Below are positions 1-8,711 of a DNA stretch of 64,000 nucleotides, one piece after another. Location: the NCBI GenBank assembly GCA_907163375.1, contig CAJQUW010013623.1:1-64000 (forward strand), read 5' to 3'. Position 1 is the first letter of the stretch, and every line of letters starts with the position of its first letter. The translations under genes and the position numbers were made by a program. The stretch comes from Prostheceraeus crozeri. Its lineage: Eukaryota; Platyhelminthes; Polycladida; Euryleptidae. The notes under the pieces are model-generated. The model was not told where the DNA came from. It did not search any database and worked only from the letters and a program-made list of their open reading frames with translations.

Positions 1-29
1 CACTCACTTGGGGCACTTAAATAGCGGTT

Positions 30-2660
30 GAACATTTTGTATGCGACCGCTGCAATCACGATCATTTTGGAGTAAAGAATAAATTTGATAAGTCACAAAT
101 GAATGGTGCTAAGCGAGGTAAATTACCAAATGGAAAACGCAACGCCCAAGATAAAAATATTTTCACATGTAGGGGATAATGGTGACGAAATTATGTGTCC
201 CCTGAGTGTCATTTACGCAGACATCTAGAATGCTTACATTGTTGATCATCATCCACAAGCCTAGGAGCCAATATCCTGCTATGAAACTATGGCACTTATC
301 ACTTTAGGAATAGACCAAAACAAAATGCTGACTTGGCAAGGTGAAGATTGCATTTAAAAAATTTTCGGTAGACCATGGCTCGATAAATAAGCTGCATAAA
401 TTTCATCAATCATTAATATATGCCAATTGCAGCGTAAGTCACTACATCTGTCAGCATGAAGACAAAAACAAAAATTTGAAAGTTGCCCACATTCCTGTCC
501 TAAATGTCATAAAAACGTTTGATTTGACGTTAAAATTTTGAAAGATGCGTGATCATGATCACATCACTGTGTAAATTTAGCAAAAACGCACTCTGCCTCC
601 AAATGTAACTTTAAACTTTAGGTTGAGGACGTCGATGTACTACCCGTCATTTTTCATAATCTTTCTAAGGGCTCTGACCGTCAATATGCCTCATTAAAGG
701 ATGGTGTGAGCCCGATGAAATCGTGGGCCAGGTTTAATGATAATTGCACCAAACTGTAATCGAGAAAAATTCATGGCAATGTCAGCAAAAAGTACCAGTT
801 AGATAAAAACTAAAGAAACAGATGTCAGTCTTCTTCGAAAGAAAATTTTTAGATTCATTCCAAATTCTGTCAGCGTCACGTGCTTCTCTACGTTCGAAAA
901 TTCTCAAGTTTCTCTCCCATTAGTACCCCAAACTTTGAAAGAAACACTATCCAATCTTAACGGTATGAAATATTCTACTTCGCAATGGAGTTCTTTCCTT
1001 ACTGCTGTATTTTAGCTCAATGTCTTAAACTAAATGAAACAACCCTTTCCTTCCATTGTCAAAATTCAAAAGACATTTTGAAGGGTGAAGATTGTCCAGT
1101 AGAGGACTATGGAACATGCTCAAGAGGCATGGTTAAAAATTTGAATGTAAAAACGTTTGGCAGCATTTTATGATCGCTTATCTTAGAATTATGATGGTCA
1201 TTTTGGTGGCTTGGATGTCTTTCTAGGAATTTCGACGCTGGTGGCATTAGAAAGAAGGACAAATTAGATCCTGTCCCACTTTGTCAGTTATACCCAGCCA
1301 TGTCCTTTACTTCAGCCTTTAAAATGACTGGTGAGTATAGACCATTCATCTCTTACAAGACCCGGAGGATGTATAATATATTTGAGCGCGGAAATACGCG
1401 GTGGTCTTACTTTTGTAAATTATCATCAATTATAAAATCTGAAACAGTAATGTGATTTGATTCAATATCCAACCTAATAGTACTATGACCATAAATAATT
1501 TATTATGGCAGTTCACTGTCGTAAACCACTACCTCATTCAGCAGTTTTAGGTGGTTTAATCAAGATGAGCTTGAGTATTACTACAACCCTTCAAAACATA
1601 CTGAAGATTCCAGAATGAAGGTGTTTGGGGATATTTCATATTTTGAAGTAGATTTGTTTTACTCCAAATAGCATTAAAAATAAAAATGATGCATTTCTCC
1701 ACTGCACCTGAATCTGGTGAAGTGGACAGAAAAGATTTGTTTTTTCCATTCATGTCACAAATTTTATAATAACTTAACAGAGTGTGTGTCAGCAAAGGTA
1801 CATTAACCATGCCGCATATCTGTTACTCTACCAATTATGAATAAGAAAATTTTATCTAGGTACACATTATGCAGACTAAAATTCTATTTAGAAATATAAG
1901 GGGCTTCGCTTCGATAGGTCAGTTCACTCGATTATCAAATTTAAGAGGAGAAAGCCTTCCTTCTAACCCTACATAGATAGTATCAGTCAAAAAAAACGTG
2001 CACTCGCCCAAAATAATTTGTTTGAAAAAGGGATTTTTATAAAATATAAAGAAGTAACAGTCTTTTCGGAAAGACCATGGAGTGATGTTTAGAAAAAGTA
2101 TGAACTACAAACTAAGTAGTTCGCTTGACGAAACAAAAATATCACAAATTGACATCATCACCTCTTGTTCAGTGATTGAGGACATCATAGATGCGGATCT
2201 TGTAGGTGTATTAAAATGATTAAATCTGAAAGTGGAGTTGATGCAAACACCATCTATATTGGTGGCAAGCCGTATTGTTGATTATTTCCATGCTTGGGAT
2301 TAATTGTTTCAACGCGTCTACAAAATATAAAAAACCAATGCCCTCTCGTACAAGAGGTTCGCTCTTGCTGGGTGGTGATACAGATAGTTTCGTTTTTTGG
2401 ACATTACCACTCAAAAAAGGATTTACTTTTAATGAAGTAGGCAAGTCATTAGAAAAATATTTCGACACATCTAACTACAATCCCACACATCCACTCTAAT
2501 CCATACAGAATAAAGCCAAACTTGGTTGTTTTATGGATGAAAATCGCAGGAAGGACATAGATGAAAAAATTGATTATCCCTCGTCCTAAAATGTATTCAT
2601 GAAATTAAAAGAATGTGCAGTTAGTATTAAGCGTTGCTAATGTATATCAAAATGACTTGT
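30..2660 (+). pseudogene. Decayed Polinton family-B DNA polymerase (POLB)
   Basis: Remains of the Polinton replicative polymerase, recognised from landmarks scattered in order along the + strand. They are: a cysteine pair followed by HDHFG near 40 (the zinc-finger-like segment that precedes the exonuclease domain), VIYADI near 205 (exonuclease start), LPVIFHNL near 635, the LNET...EDYG...VKTFG segment at 985-1170, and the palm motif GDTDSFVF at about 2370-2395 followed by FDTSNY...HPL at 2460-2500. Spacing and order agree with Polinton polymerases. It is clearly broken, about ten times, and cannot encode an enzyme. The decay contrasts with the intact structural genes to its right. Open frames on the opposite strand here are shadows. 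Confidence 0.8.
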
Positions 2661-4384
2661 TCATAAAATGAAACATCGGTCACTAATAAGAATGCCTATA
2701 AAAATAAAACTATAACGTTTGTCAATATGACAATCTTAAATCCTCCAAGTTCATTACTGTGGAAAAACGTACACGTTCAAGAAACGAGCACTTTCAGCAT
2801 GGCGAGGATAATGAGGTGTTGGATAGGACATCAACAATCTCTTCCAATGGACATCCTGACACAAATCATACTCCATACCCAAAGAATTAAAACTCACACT
2901 ACCCAAATTCAGGATGAATATTATTTGAGATTTGTATTTTTTGTTGTTTGTTCGGGAGTGTTTTGTGGTTTCTTTTGGATTGGTTCGATGTTTAGTTTTA
3001 TTTATTTGTTAAGATGTGATGTTATTTTCTGTTCGTCAACACTGCGTGTTCATTTGTGTAGTTGTTGCGGTTGGTGTTTATCTTTAGTTTATATGTAAAT
3101 TGTTTGTATTAAGGATGATTTTGTAAGATGTTCCGGACTTGAGGTTTTTTTCATTGAATGTGCTGCATGGGTTTATGTTTTATAGTTTTGGATGTGAATA
3201 TTATATTTCGTATGGTTGAGATTATGACAATAGATATTTCCTATGATGTGGGTCATTGGATTTATTTATGTCATAGATGGAGATTGTTTTACTAGGGATT
3301 CTTTCATGGGATTGATTTTTTAATGCTGTTTGTATCGTGAAGTTAAAATGATTTAATTGTAAGAATTGTATAATGTATGATTGTATTTGCGGAATAATGT
3401 GCATCTTGTTGATGTTATGTTTCTTATTGTGATTCGTTGTTGGACTTTGATATGTATTTTTCATTTTTTTATTTTTAATGATTCTATAATTTGATTGGTC
3501 ACACTAATTTGATTGAGGTAAATATTCTACTGTGACGATGAGTTTTAATCAGAGTGGAAATATTTTATCGTGAATACGTCTTTATTCATATAGTCTAATC
3601 TATGTCATTAACTAATTTCATATGTAATTGTCTATAGATCATTCTCGGATGTTTGTTTGTTGTGATCATTTATCTAGATTTTCAGGATTATTCTAGTTAA
3701 ATTATTCGTATTGACATATTCAACCTTAACTCAGTATTTTGATGTTGCTTTTTGTAGATATACATGGTTGTTTTATGTAATCGCATGAGATACCTTAGTT
3801 TCTTCCTTGTGAATATATGCCCTACAGTCAGCCCATTCCCCCTATATCTGTGAAAAGACTCTTTTTCATATACATATTTTTAAATTTCAATAAACATATC
3901 ACACAAATGACTTCACTTTGTTTTCACGAACACACTAACGGTTTATGAGGGATTTAGTATCTTTCACAAATGGGGTGTGGGGATGCAACCTCTTAGTAAA
4001 CCATTGGTAATTTTGATAGCAATAGAGGGGTATAGTTTTGTTTGCACGGACGGGATGTATAGAAAAATGATTCAAAAATACATCTTCCTCGACTATTCCA
4101 TATGAAAGCGTCTTTTAATCATGAAAATTGAAATCGCCGTAAAAAAAAAATCGTTATCTTTTTTTCCTCCCTCACCAACAGAAATACGTGTAGACAATCA
4201 AAATCAACTTTGAATGTACAGGTGCTGTTCATGTTTATGCAGTGTCATTGGTGTTTCTATACCAATCGTATGCGCAGCAGCAAACACAGTTTGTAGCATT
4301 GAAAAACCAAAGAGTTTTTTCAAATTCTGTCTCAAGCTGACATTTGAATGTCATCAGCCCATTTTCAGAACAACGCGTTGATTA
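2661..4384. other. Non-coding interval between convergent Polinton halves
   Basis: No gene is supported. From about 2930 to 3480 the + strand is rich in T and G with long TTTG/TTGT runs, so apparent open frames here are low-complexity artefacts. A canonical AATAAA lies at 3889-3894, in the right direction and place for a + strand transcript from the polymerase side. The interval sits where the two convergent transcription units of the element would end. Confidence 0.5.
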
Positions 4385-5533
4385 TCAATTGAAAAACGAA
4401 ATGTGGTGTGTCTTTAACATCCATGATTTATTTTTCATCACATGCTTCAACTTCTGTTTGTTATAAAGATTTACTACATGAATGAAGCTTTCAACTGTTA
4501 TGAAATAGACGCGGCATTTATATTGATAGCAACTTTCAGATTCTTTCATAAGACTGGTAAACAAATTTTCCTTGATGCGATCGCCATAGATGTCCACCCA
4601 CCATTCATCATTAACTGAATCAGCTTTAGTGTGATATTCATGAGAAGCATACACCACACCGCTTCCAATAATAGGTGTATAATGTCTTACAAAATGACGC
4701 AAGGTTGGAGAGAAATAAACTGTAAGTTTGTCATTATATTTCTGAATAACCAACTTAATTTTGTCCGCCATAATTTTCTCTCCATACTTCTTACCCACAG
4801 TCTCATTCCATCGTTTTACTAACTCAATAAGTGATAAAGGTTGAACACCACGCTTTTTCAAAATGATGCGTTCTTCGCATTCTACAACATCTTCATCAAA
4901 TATTTTAAATCTATAATGAAATTTGTTGATTCGATTTGAATAAACTTTTTAACATTTGCAGTAGCAATTGACGTTAGATGTAGTCCATGACCAAAACCAA
5001 GATGTGGATAGAATTCACTATCCAACCTCAGCGTAAGACCTTTAGTAAAAGAATGAAAGCGGAGGAACTGTCTCCCACTCCAATGATAGATAGTAAACTC
5101 ATAAGCTTTCTGATTTTTATTCTTCATGATGGAAGTATTACCACTGTTGAATGCCTTAATAATTTTCTCATTCCCAAATGGCTCATAAGAATCTGATTTT
5201 ATCTGAATCCATTCATAGTTTCCACTTTCCATCTGATGTTAAATTGTATGGGAACTGAAATGCATTATTCATCGTTATTCCATCATGGGTGCGAGGAGTC
5301 AATATCATTTCTTCCAAATCATTCACATTCTGAATATTGCTATCATAGCAAATACTAGAAACGCCAACTTCCCATTCACCTTCTAAATGCAGTGGCCGAT
5401 TTAATTCTACTCGATAGTCTGATGGTTTATTTTTGGGAAATTTATTCATAGAAGCATTACTGGGCAAGTAGATTAGAAACGAGTCCTTATTTTCACTTTC
5501 CATATTATTCACATTGGAAAAATATATTAGCAT
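4385..5533 (-). pseudogene. Remains of a Polinton structural gene (LPSN...WEVG family)
   Basis: The first part (5213-5533) begins MLIYFSNVNNMESENKDSF and then carries FLIYLPSNASM, a proline and asparagine-rich stretch, and GEWEVGVSSICYD. This is the N-terminal signature of a structural protein family repeatedly found beside the capsid gene in Polintons, whose exact role (minor capsid, penton or fibre) I cannot assign. The second methionine, MESENKDSF, is also a plausible start. The rest of the interval holds further open stretches on the same strand (4882-5232 and 4385-4861). The gene looks broken, with about two breaks. It is a paralogue of the larger protein at 5737-6939. No functional claim is made. 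Confidence 0.6.
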
Positions 5534-5542
5534 ACTTTTGCA

Positions 5543-5743
5543 TTAAATATTCATTCGGAAATGGAGTGTGATACTTGTCACAGCATCTTTATGAAAAGGA
5601 ATCAACGCACCAGCATCGTCATAAATGGCAATATCAATTTGTGGGATGTAGTTTGATTTCAGCTTTGTATAATGCACTTTCTTGAAAGTATGCTCAGATA
5701 AAATACTGCAGCTTTTTGGCTGGTATGGTATCATTGCTAGCAA
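5543..5743 (-). pseudogene. C-terminal-type piece of the same Polinton structural family
   Basis: A 66-codon open stretch with the pattern KLKSNYIPQIDIAIYDDAG...IPF...SITLHFR. Members of the LPSN...WEVG structural family usually end with a very similar 'D.GR.IPF......TLHFR' motif. It touches the end of the 5737-6939 frame. No ATG start of its own is visible, so it is listed as a part of the fossil rather than a gene. Confidence 0.5.
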
Positions 5744-6939
5744 TGGAGCTTCAACATCTCCACACGTACATCTTCACCAATATTGGAATATATCTGAAAA
5801 TAGTTAATACGACGCGATAGCGACATGTCTGCGCTAGCTTTGGTTACAGTACCACTTTTAAAGATATTTTGATCAAAACCCAAAATGTCCATTAGAGTTT
5901 TATCCATAATTAGTTCAATACCTTTTCCACTTATAGTGAGAGACAAAGTACCTTCTTTTTCAGAAAATGAAATATGTTGCTCATTAATCACTTCATTTAA
6001 ATAATCTACAACCAATTTAACCGAAGTAATAATGCGAGGCATCAACACTCTTGTTTCATGTAAGATACCACCAAAAGGCTCTACACACTTTCTGTATAAA
6101 GATACGGCCCATTCTGTATCAAATTGATTTGACCTTTCACATGGTAAATGTTGCATATCAGATTTTCCATGAACAGCTGCAGAACGATGTCGTAAGAACT
6201 GATGAAAATCTTTTGAACAAACTAATACTAGATCATCATCATTTAATTTGCTTATTGCAATATGATTAGATGATTTAATATAAGTCAATGTTGCCACTTG
6301 TTTACCATCAACTCGAAGGAGATAATTAAATTTCTTCAATAATGTTTCAGGAGTCATGTTTGTCTTTCTTGGCTTAATCACAATCTTCTTCACCAACGTC
6401 TTCTCATTTCTTGGAATAAGATCTACATAATAAGCTTCCTCTCGATATATTAACTGTTTATGACCACTTATGTGGTAATTAACGTTAAAATTATCATAGC
6501 TTGTTAAGGCGCTAGCGAGGTAGCCTAAATCATTTCTTAAACTTGGACTTAAACCAACAATCCAATCTTTCTCAACTACATGATGTACATAATTATAATC
6601 ATCATTGTGCGGAGTAAATTGGACAATATGTTTACACGCTTTATTCAAGAAATCATATATAAACTTTTTACATGATAAGAGATCTTTCTTTGGCCACTGT
6701 GGAATGTATACTCGGCACCCCTTTTCACATTGATAAGCAGCTGTACGCCTCATATTAATAGTCATCACCTCATGATCAAAAGTATAGACACAGTTGCTAT
6801 AAACAAGTTGAGTGACACCCACTTCCGAATTCCCATTTAGCTGTTGTGCATGATCAATGGGAGTAGAAAAGAGTGCGGCTCGATTACTAGTAAATCTCTT
6901 TGTAGCCGCATTGCTAAGCAAAATATGATAAAACGACAT
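5737..6939 (-). CDS. Polinton structural protein, LPSN...EVGV family
   Basis: About 400 residues from the ATG at 6939 (MSFYHILLSNAA...). This start is preferred because family members begin with MSFY/MSFF followed by LPSN. The upstream in-frame triplet at 6960 is TTG, not ATG. Residues 1-50 carry the hallmark LLSNAAT...NGNSEVGVTQLVYSNC. The body is mixed alpha/beta with no membrane segment or signal peptide, as expected for a virion component. It heads away from the + strand gene starting at 6975, leaving only 35 bases between the two ATGs, which must contain both promoters or be transcribed through. Function within the particle is unknown; minor capsid, penton or fibre are possible. Part of a fossil element, although this frame is open. 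Confidence 0.65.
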   Translation of the reverse strand: MSFYHILLSNAATKRFTSNRAALFSTPIDHAQQLNGNSEVGVTQLVYSNCVYTFDHEVMTINMRRTAAYQCEKGCRVYIPQWPKKDLLSCKKFIYDFLNKACKHIVQFTPHNDDYNYVHHVVEKDWIVGLSPSLRNDLGYLASALTSYDNFNVNYHISGHKQLIYREEAYYVDLIPRNEKTLVKKIVIKPRKTNMTPETLLKKFNYLLRVDGKQVATLTYIKSSNHIAISKLNDDDLVLVCSKDFHQFLRHRSAAVHGKSDMQHLPCERSNQFDTEWAVSLYRKCVEPFGGILHETRVLMPRIITSVKLVVDYLNEVINEQHISFSEKEGTLSLTISGKGIELIMDKTLMDILGFDQNIFKSGTVTKASADMSLSRRINYFQIYSNIGEDVRVEMLKLHC

Positions 6940-6974
6940 TTTTATATTGCTGATCTGCAACTTTGCATAACATC
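6940..6974. promoter_or_regulatory. 35-bp divergent intergenic gap with TATA-like core
   Basis: Only 35 bases separate the ATGs of the - strand structural gene (6939) and the + strand PC4-like gene (6975). The gap is AT-rich and contains TTTTTATATTG at its left side. A bidirectional promoter is possible but unproven. The compactness is more like a virus genome than a host locus. Confidence 0.3.
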
Positions 6975-7331
6975 ATGAAGACTTGGATTTTGGACTCTCT
7001 ACAATATATCAGAGTTGATCGTGATGGAAACGTACATTTCAAAAATTCTCATGGTCATACATCAAGAGGAATTACATTAACATGGCGACAATTTGTCAAC
7101 CTCAATGATATCATGAGGGATTTGGAATATTTTGAAACATTAAGATTCATCTCCTTGGGTGATCAAGTTTGGCTTCAACATTACAGAAATGAAATTCAAA
7201 TCTACCATTCTCATTCCGCAAACTGTTTCTCATTTCGCAAATACAATTGGGAGAAGTATAGAAGATACATACATCGCTCCATCATGACATTTATTCGTCG
7301 TGAGTTCATCGCCCTACTATGCAAATCTTAA
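6975..7331 (+). CDS. Polinton-borne PC4-like small protein
   Basis: About 118 residues from the ATG at 6975 (the earlier in-frame triplet at 6963 is TTG). The segment VDRDGNVHFKNS...SRGITLTWRQFVNLNDIMRDL resembles the beta-hairpins plus helix of the PC4/p15 single-stranded-DNA-binding coactivator ('GKKGISL...QW..L...I'). A second half, GDQVWLQHYRNEIQIYH...W.KYRRYIHRSI, may repeat the pattern. The protein is rich in arginine, histidine and aromatic residues, consistent with nucleic-acid binding. It is clearly paralogous to the N-terminal part of the next gene, 22 bases downstream on the same strand. The PC4 relationship rests on motif resemblance only. Polinton neighbours suggest a transcription or replication accessory role. 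Confidence 0.5.
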   Translation: MKTWILDSLQYIRVDRDGNVHFKNSHGHTSRGITLTWRQFVNLNDIMRDLEYFETLRFISLGDQVWLQHYRNEIQIYHSHSANCFSFRKYNWEKYRRYIHRSIMTFIRREFIALLCKS

Positions 7332-7353
7332 TCAGACATGATTACCACGCACC

Positions 7354-8223
7354 ATGAGTTGGAAATTAGATTCCCTACAACGTATTGAAACGGATCATGA
7401 TCGAAACGTCTATTTCAAAGATTCAACTGGAAATGTGAGAAGAGAGTTTGCTTTATCTTATCGTCATTTTCAATCTCTACATCATATCATGAAGGATTTG
7501 AAATACTTCTATATGAAAAGACATTCACGTATTGGAAATCGCATCTGGCTGCGCGTCAACAATCGGCGAATTCAACTCTATCATTCCCAACTTCATACTA
7601 ACTTCACATTTCATCAAGGTAGTTGGGGGAAAAGTATAAAAGGAAGGTACATCGCTCAATTTACTCATTCTTTCATCATGAAGCGCCATCGCTACACCAT
7701 CGTCAACATTCTCCGTCGCTTCAGACTCTACACCAAAATCGATCTCACAACATTACACCAACAGCTTCCAAACAGCAAGTATTACCCGGGCCGTCCTCAA
7801 ATGTTAGTGGTGAAGATGAACAATTCACGGAATCTTCAACTCTTCCCAAATGGGACTGTACAGATTCTCGGCGCCCTTTCTCATTCATCGGCGCAGTCAA
7901 TGCGCTTAGAGCTACAAAGACTACTACGTCGGATATGGAAGAGGGAGAGGTGTGTGATGTCGAATCTGACTGTGGACAATATGGTGATCTCTACTCAATT
8001 GAGTGACAATCTATCATTTTTGAAGATTCGTACCAGCAGTTACAGTTTGTGTTATGAACCCGAACTTTTTCCTGCAGCTCTCATTAGTTGTTGGTTTCCT
8101 GTGCATGTGGCAATCTTTCATAATAGTAAAGTGATCATTACTGGACTAAAATCTCATGTACAAGCAAATATGATCCTAGACTATCTCATTGAGTATGTAC
8201 GTACCCAGCGGATTGTAAAATAA
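7354..8223 (+). CDS. Polinton-borne TBP-like protein with PC4-like N-terminal part
   Basis: A 289-codon open frame from ATG at 7354. Residues 1-100 are paralogous to the preceding PC4-like protein. Residues 109-289 match both repeats of the TATA-binding-protein saddle. Repeat 1 reads IVNILRRF..YTKIDLTTLHQQLPNSKYYP...LFPNGTVQILGALS. Repeat 2 reads LTVDNMVIS...YEPELFPAAL...VAIFHNSKVIITGLKS. Phenylalanines 164, 239 and 255 align with DNA-kinking positions of TBP. An internal ATG at 7678 would give a 181-residue protein, exactly the length of a TBP core, so this may be the true start. The stop TAA lies inside an AATAAA (8219-8224). Eukaryotic TBP nucleates transcription at TATA boxes; here it may direct element promoters. 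TBP is not a standard Polinton gene as far as I know. Confidence 0.8.
   Translation: MSWKLDSLQRIETDHDRNVYFKDSTGNVRREFALSYRHFQSLHHIMKDLKYFYMKRHSRIGNRIWLRVNNRRIQLYHSQLHTNFTFHQGSWGKSIKGRYIAQFTHSFIMKRHRYTIVNILRRFRLYTKIDLTTLHQQLPNSKYYPGRPQMLVVKMNNSRNLQLFPNGTVQILGALSHSSAQSMRLELQRLLRRIWKRERCVMSNLTVDNMVISTQLSDNLSFLKIRTSSYSLCYEPELFPAALISCWFPVHVAIFHNSKVIITGLKSHVQANMILDYLIEYVRTQRIVK
7623..8006 (+). other. Second open frame overlapping the TBP-like domain, acidic tail
   Basis: A frame different from the TBP-like one stays open for 127 codons across the first TBP repeat. Its start is basic (KYKRKVHRSI...). Its end is hydrophilic and acidic, SGEDEQFTESS then SDMEEGEVCDVESDCG, typical of a disordered viral tail. 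It has no ATG at its left edge. It could be chance, or a second protein overprinted on the TBP-like gene. Listed because acidic tails are common in such element proteins and because both frames look protein-like. Confidence 0.3.
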
Positions 8224-8254
8224 AAAACAATTTTTCCAACATGATGTTTTTATT
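8219..8254. terminator. Convergent polyadenylation signals over both stop codons
   Basis: On the + strand AATAAA at 8219-8224 contains the TAA stop of the TBP-like gene (8221-8223). On the - strand AATAAA at 8254-8249 contains the TAA stop of the protease gene (8252-8250). The two convergent genes are therefore separated by only 26 bases, and each carries its own poly(A) signal in the stop codon. This is read directly from the sequence; use in vivo is inferred. Confidence 0.65.
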
Positions 8255-8711
8255 TCAAATCATGATAGAACTTACAAATCATTTTTTCATTAGAGGATGG
8301 ATTACATGAAAAGTTTTGAATAATAGATGCAAATCGAGATACATGTAAACGTTTTAAGATGAAGTACAGTACAAAAGCACCACACGTTGATGAAAGTGGA
8401 TGTTGTAGTATGCGTTCATTTCGCTGATATTGACGCGTATGTTTTCTCAACCACTGCTGTGTTGGTATATTTGGAGGTTGAGCAAGAGAGTCAAATAGTT
8501 CACCACGTCGGTCTTCTCCAATAAAGATCGCTTTCCAATGCTCACCGCCTAAATTCTGTGAATGAGTGTTTAGCACAATAAAGATGGGATAGTGATTTAC
8601 TGCAGGTGGTAAGGTATCGAGTGAATAGACATTATCGAAAGCTTTCAACGTCGCTTCGTCTGCATTACGCTGCACTTTAGTCTTAATATCGTCAGCAGTC
8701 AACCAACTCAT
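8250..8711 (-). CDS. Adenain-like cysteine protease of the Polinton (PRO)
   Basis: A 153-residue protein of the adenovirus endopeptidase (C5) / Ulp1 fold, which matures capsid and core proteins in adenoviruses and is a Polinton hallmark. The triad regions are visible: GEHWKAIFI around residue 57 (His), ELFDSLAQPP around 71 (Asp) and LSSTCGAFVLYFI around 107 (Cys), in the canonical His-Asp-Cys order. Length is slightly short of adenain's roughly 200 residues but normal for Polintons. Its ATG overlaps the TAA of the capsid gene by one base (TAATG), suggesting coupled translation from a shared transcript. It converges with the TBP-like gene. The open frame looks whole, within a broken element. 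Confidence 0.88.
   Translation of the reverse strand: MSWLTADDIKTKVQRNADEATLKAFDNVYSLDTLPPAVNHYPIFIVLNTHSQNLGGEHWKAIFIGEDRRGELFDSLAQPPNIPTQQWLRKHTRQYQRNERILQHPLSSTCGAFVLYFILKRLHVSRFASIIQNFSCNPSSNEKMICKFYHDLK

Noticed and set aside
2220-2468. - strand frame opposite the polymerase palm motif
   Set aside because: It is the shadow of the + strand GDTDSFVF region, which has a clear family match.
2727-3098. 123-codon frame rich in Phe/Cys/Val
   Set aside because: It lies in T/G-rich low-complexity DNA and has no recognisable domain or exon signals.
6940-6974. Earlier starts at 6960 (-) and 6963 (+) for the divergent Polinton genes
   Set aside because: Both are TTG triplets. The ATGs at 6939 and 6975 match the family N-termini.
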